Of a stretch of 64,000 nt of DNA, positions 59,691 to 64,000 are shown piece after piece. The notes below the pieces were generated by a model. It was not told where the DNA came from, ran no database searches, and saw only the letters and a program-made list of their open reading frames with translations. Positions within the stretch are counted from its first letter, which is position 1, and each line of letters opens with the position of its first letter. This DNA comes from Epiperipatus broadwayi. Taxonomy: Eukaryota; Onychophora; Udeonychophora; Euonychophora; Peripatidae. Position numbers and translations under genes: made by a program. The stretch is from contig JAQFVV010012398.1 in the NCBI GenBank assembly GCA_028023455.1, positions 5,168,682-5,232,681 on the forward strand, read 5' to 3'.

Positions 59691-60135
59691 AGGCATCATC
59701 AAATGGCAGCCTGTGTCCACAATCAGGGGATTCTGTGCAGCCTCTGCCTTCGGCCACCAACTGCTACCTTGGTTGGTGACTTTAGTCTCCTGGGAATAAG
59801 GGCCATGATTTATTTTTGTCTGTCATAACTGTATATATATATATATTGGCATTTTTCCATTATCATTTACACAAGCATTCATTCTGCCTTATCAGGCAAC
59901 TGAGAAGAAAGTCCATGGTGTTTTTTGATCTTAAACTCAGAGGTAAAAATCCAATAACTTCGTCGCGCTCGGTAATGTGTGTTGGTGAGCAGCCCATCCA
60001 TGTTTATATACTGTATGAATAATCACATAGTAATAACAGCTGCAAATGACAAGAACATATGGAGTGGACATTAAAAATTTGCCTTGCTCAGTTTCTTTAA
60101 GGCCTCCAAGAGGAATCAAAGGGTTTCCTTTCAAT

Positions 60136-62150
60136 TAATAGGATGACAAGAAATTTGTAATCTCCTGAGTGTAGACAATTTCTTGCATTAAATCAAATCT
60201 TAACGATTAATCAAAGTAAATTATAGTTTATTAGTTGATATTGTGAAATTGGTAAATATTTAAGTGTCTCTGTTGGGTGATATATATTAAAATTTGTCTA
60301 TTTAGAAATTCATTTATAGATTCATTAAACCACCTAACTACTCACAAACATTATATTAGAAAATTTGTAGAGATTCTAACCAGTAAATAAATTCAAGTAT
60401 ATTTATTATCTCCTTTAAGTTTGCCACTGTTTTCTGTTTGATCACAAATGCTATAATACATCATAATGACAATTCTAGAGATATCGTTGAGGTATAGATC
60501 CAAGATATTGTCATATTTTAAAGAATATTTATAAAAATTCAACAGCAACAATTAGATTAGATAATGATACTGGGAAAGTCAACATATTAAAGTAATTTCC
60601 TTGAATTATTAAATTGAAAACATTTTTATAAAGCATGTTTATATATATTATTTGAAGTATATTTCTAATACTTAATGTAATGGGTGCTTTATAATTAACA
60701 ATTTTATAATTAATGAATATAAATAAATATAAGAAGTAATTTTCTTTTGAGTGGTATGTTAAAGAATTATAATTTCTTTGTTCCTAATATGAAAGATACT
60801 TTCTATATCTGTTTTTGTATCATTAATTTGAATTATTTGAAAGTAAGACAAAAGAGTTACTAATGAATAATATTTTTACCTAATTTTTCATATTGTTAGG
60901 TTCAACTCTAAATTATCTTAAATATCATAAGAATTAAGAGGTTATTAAATGTTTAGATATTTAGCCTTTATTGGTACATAATTAGATATGAATGAAATTA
61001 GAGTTTTATTTTGTATATTATTATCTTTAAAATGAATCACAAATTATGCTTCCCCCTTCCCTAATGCAATTTGAGAATGTTTGTAATTTTTATTTTTATG
61101 AGATTAGTCAAATAATTTAAATATTTAGGTTCAAGAATACAAAAATTGGACAGTTACAATAGTTGTAGGCTACATAATTGCCCAGTCACAAAATTCAGGT
61201 GTAGCTGCAGTACAAGTTATAAATGAAATTCTATGGAGAAGTCCAAAGATACTAAACCATTTTAATAGCACTTTATAGTAAAAACAATTACTGTGTGCAT
61301 TGGATTTCTGACTTTCAATGCTCACATCTTAATTAAAAACAATCAGGGAACAAATAATTTTAAAAAATTTTCAGGAGAAAAAAAGAAAACAGACAAAGAA
61401 AATCTTTGACCATTGATCATTTTTTATTAATCTGAGCTAGGATGAAATAGTGAATGCCCATGCCTTATTCACTCCAATTTTATTTAAGTATAAATTTGGT
61501 CACTTAACTACTGGAGGCATTCAATCAAGAGCACGATGTGCAGTGCTAAATATTCAAGAAATTAATATTTGTGTTGGGGGAGGGAGAATCAATGGTCTGG
61601 CATTCGGTCAACTCATATACAATTACTAGCTTTTTAATAACAGTGATTTTAATATACATCATTAGACCTGAAATTATCTTGACTGCTATAAAACAGACTT
61701 ATCTTCTGATAGATTTTCATCTCACCCAAAGCAATGCCATTCTGATTGTAATGCTTTGCATAAGTCTCATTTACTAAGTCAAAGACTTATGATTTGGAGG
61801 TGAATAACACAGGTGATGAATGAACATATAAAAATTTTGCAGTTTTAATTTTAATAAAGAACAACTATTGATAAGCAAATATTCTATAAAAACAAAAATA
61901 AATGAATTTAGGAAAAGTTACTGATTTTAGCTTTTTCAGAATTTCAAAATATGATATACATGTATAAACAACATCCCATTAATAGTTAAATCCCCCAGCC
62001 AGATAGTTGATTAATAAAACCTCAAAATATCTAGTCAACATACCATTGCAGTCAAATTCCTTACTACATTAGGTGTTTCAATTCAAAGAAGTCTTTAGAC
62101 TATTCTGGAGAAACAAAAACAGTCCCAAGCATTATACATATTGACTTGAA
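60136..62150. other. AT-rich DNA with a scrap of RTE, no gene
   Basis: A 100-bp piece of RTE reverse transcriptase sequence lies at 60487-60588. A 49-codon open stretch follows a TTTAG acceptor-like site at 61128 and ends in TAG at 61276-61278. It has protein-like composition but no family I recognise and does not continue the POLRMT-like protein in the expected way. Confidence 0.4.
60487..60588 (+). repeat. RTE fragment (~100 bp)
   Basis: Matches the stretch of copy 1 at about 18424-18525 (GGTATAGATCCAAGATATTG through GATACTGGGAAAGTCAACAT) with few changes. It is isolated, truncated on both sides and lies just outside RTE copy 3. Confidence 0.8.
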
Positions 62151-62159
62151 AACAGGAAA

Positions 62160-63950
62160 TGTTTATCTGAAAATTTGTGATGATAGGGATTTTACCTGTA
62201 ATTATATATTGAACTATTTCCATCATCTGTTAATAATTATGAAATATTTTTAAAAGATATCTAACTTTATTTAAACTTTTAAATACATTCAACTGTTAGC
62301 AAAGCATACAGATTAATTTATTACAACATTTTGAGGGCTCTTTTTTACTCATCTCTTCTTTAAATGTTGCTGGCCTTACCAGTGAAAGTACTAGCATGGA
62401 AATTGAACCTTCGATTTTAGTTTTGTGAATTTAAGATAATGCTTGCTCTTACTAATTAGGCTATTCTGAAAAACCAAGTCACTAGAAATTTTATATATTT
62501 ATCTATGAAGATTCTCTTGGTTTCTCCAGTTTTTTTAAGGGCAAGGTTAATGAGTAGTTTTGAAATATTATGAATTATTTACATTAGACTGATTTATAAA
62601 GTTATCTACTATAAATGTGAATGGTTTATACAAATTTTACTTTTTACTTTCTGCCTGTTATTTTTCTTGTCCAATGTATTTTAGGTCCATTTGGTTTTTC
62701 TTTTTAATCATTACTTTTTGTTCTTTTAATTACGTATTTTGAAATGAGTCAGATAATTTCAGCCATATATGTTCTTCCATATTCACATGGTATTTCATAG
62801 ATGCAGTTTTTGTTTTTCAATATTTGCAGTTTGTGTTTTATAGAAGTTAGACTTTTTCATAGGGCACTTATGACTTTGGAAAGGAATCTTAATATACTGA
62901 TCACAGATTTACTTTAGTTTAGCTGCAATTACTAATATCTATGGATATGCTTTAATACCTATAAATGTTTTTATGGTGTTTCTTTTAATTGACTATTTCA
63001 TAATGATAGCTGATGGATAAGTATTTTTCATGAGAGTTTATGCTTTATGATTTTTCTTTTTCCAAGTTATTGGTTTCTGAATAAGAATTTTTATTCTGAT
63101 TAGAGTGTGTGAGTTTTCTGTTGATTGTAATTTTGATTTTGCTATGAGGGAATCTTGTCAAAAGAAAATTAAGAACTGTAATGTCTGTTCTTGTTTTAAT
63201 TCTATTGTGAACTTAATTAAAAGAACATAATTATTGATAGTATCCAGAATGTTTGTAGAAATGCTTTACCGTATGGCCATAGAAAAGCCAGACTTTAATT
63301 GTAGATAGAATTTTATTTATGGTTGTAGTTTCAAGTTCTTCCATGTAAATATTGCTGATCAGAGATAGCAATAAGGAATCAAAAAGCATCTTTTGATTTT
63401 GTTGGAAGAATTCTATAGTATATAATAATAGTATGCTGTGCAGAATGTTAAGTGTAATAAACTATCAATTGGAAGAATTATTCTGGTTTGTACACTACTA
63501 TTGGTATTTAATCTTTTTTTACATTAGATAATGCTTTATCACAGAGTACTTTTGTGATTAAGTTTTTCACATCAAAATTTCCCAATATGTTAGTTCTTTC
63601 ACTTTTCATGTTGATTAATTCTACAATTTTCTTAGAATCTCTAACATAGAACTGTCTCTTCTATGCCAAAGGACTAAGAACATTAGAATTTTTGATATAG
63701 TGAGTTTTCAGAATTAACAATAGATCTTAATGGAACCTGGCCTTTATTGATTTTAGATGACCACAAAGATGTGGAATTTTTGCCAAAATATGTCAATCTA
63801 ATTTTTTCTGAATCATTGAAATAGTTGTGATCAGGGATGCTTTCTGAATAATATTTACAGTTGTGATTCATAGCTAGTATGGGACTTTTAGTCTGTTGGG
63901 AGAAGCTCTTATTGTATCATAATTACTATTATCCATTTACAAATGTTACA
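62160..63950 (-). mobile_element. Penelope-like element, family B, longer minus-strand copy
   Basis: This copy contains more of the RT than the inverted pairs do. Reading leftwards: fingers block KGQVPLRSIVNSENS (about 63755), LISNIYMEELETTTINK (about 63350), a W-x-Y-G block in place of R-Y-V-D-D (near 63290), the KI..TINRKL region (63130), then IKTFIGIKAYP-like sequence, the damaged nuclease near 62800 (CIYEIPCEYGRTY), and a decayed tRNA-like part at 62390-62465. The outermost block, near 62170-62250, matches that at 52530-52600. No head-to-head partner is seen. Confidence 0.7.
62270..63871 (-). pseudogene. Penelope-like RT and GIY-YIG, decayed
   Basis: The only sizeable open piece is 63871-63683 with YFGKNSTSLWSSKINKGQ then PLRSIVNSENSLYQ, corresponding to the Penelope RT motif in which F-Y-G-L-P-K-x-H-K precedes P-L-R-P-I-V-S-S. 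Further motifs are spread over all three frames with many stops. The reverse transcriptase would be the single-ORF Penelope type related to telomerase reverse transcriptases. Inactive. Confidence 0.65.
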
Positions 63951-64000
63951 TTGCTCTTGCTAGCAGGAAGAATGCTTATAGATTTGTCTAGTTTAAGATT

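Larger units (their letters stand above)
56808..60135 (-). mobile_element. RTE LINE copy 3, 3'-truncated and interrupted
   Basis: This minus-strand copy matches copy 1 from its leader (60135) through the endonuclease and reverse transcriptase and stops within the C-terminal region at about 56808, in the sequence for VLPVLTY. The normal 3' end and TGAT tail are missing, which is unusual for target-primed insertion and implies a later deletion or rearrangement. A 459-bp foreign insertion sits at 57960-58418 between 10-bp duplications. Confidence 0.85.

Overview
This window reads as nuclear DNA of an animal, most likely an invertebrate. It is strongly AT-rich, has very long introns, no dense gene packing, abundant A/T runs and microsatellites, and many decayed copies of animal-type mobile elements: RTE and Jockey/CR1-like LINEs, Penelope-like elements, Ty3/gypsy and hAT. 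A 500-base run of N inside an AAT microsatellite (26764-27263) shows it comes from a scaffolded assembly. I cannot decide the phylum from the sequence alone.

The only host gene I can support is a plus-strand gene seen through three short phase-0 exons at 3748-3870, 41033-41191 and 45490-45558. Spliced, they give a continuous 117-residue segment that looks like the PPR-containing N-terminal region of mitochondrial RNA polymerase (POLRMT). The catalytic domain and the start lie outside the window. The introns would be about 37.2 kb and 4.3 kb.

Layout. 1-430: broken Ty3/gypsy integrase. 430-3747: AT-rich DNA with a 121-bp direct repeat pair and a 41-bp-arm hairpin. 3871-41032: giant intron holding a solo LTR (5340-6936), an integrase-CTD remnant between inverted arms (12376-13747), a second related LTR (from 14065), an RTE LINE (16215-19397), a 1.7-kb palindromic array of a 364-bp repeat flanked by a 13-bp duplication (23132-24879), a TIR element with 8-bp duplication (30424-32129), a head-to-head pair of Penelope-like copies (32395-34545), a non-autonomous hAT (35240-36608) and a Ty3/gypsy deletion derivative with one long open frame (36939-40215). 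41192-45489: second intron with a 5'-truncated RTE copy. 45559-64000: downstream DNA with a second and third Penelope-like inverted pair, a Jockey-like LINE, a GC-rich cluster of CTCF-like motifs (55564-55825), a minus-strand RTE carrying a nested insertion, and a longer minus-strand Penelope-like copy running towards the right edge.

The most interesting signals are two loci (36370-36428 and 58248-58306) that fold by eye into type I hammerhead ribozymes with complete conserved cores. Each lies in a small mobile unit; one unit sits between 10-bp duplications inside an RTE copy. With the Penelope-like copies, all of whose paired forms are head-to-head and some of which carry hammerhead-like cores and a tRNA-like segment near the 3' end, this suggests a ribozyme-bearing small retroelement family mobilised alongside Penelope-like elements.
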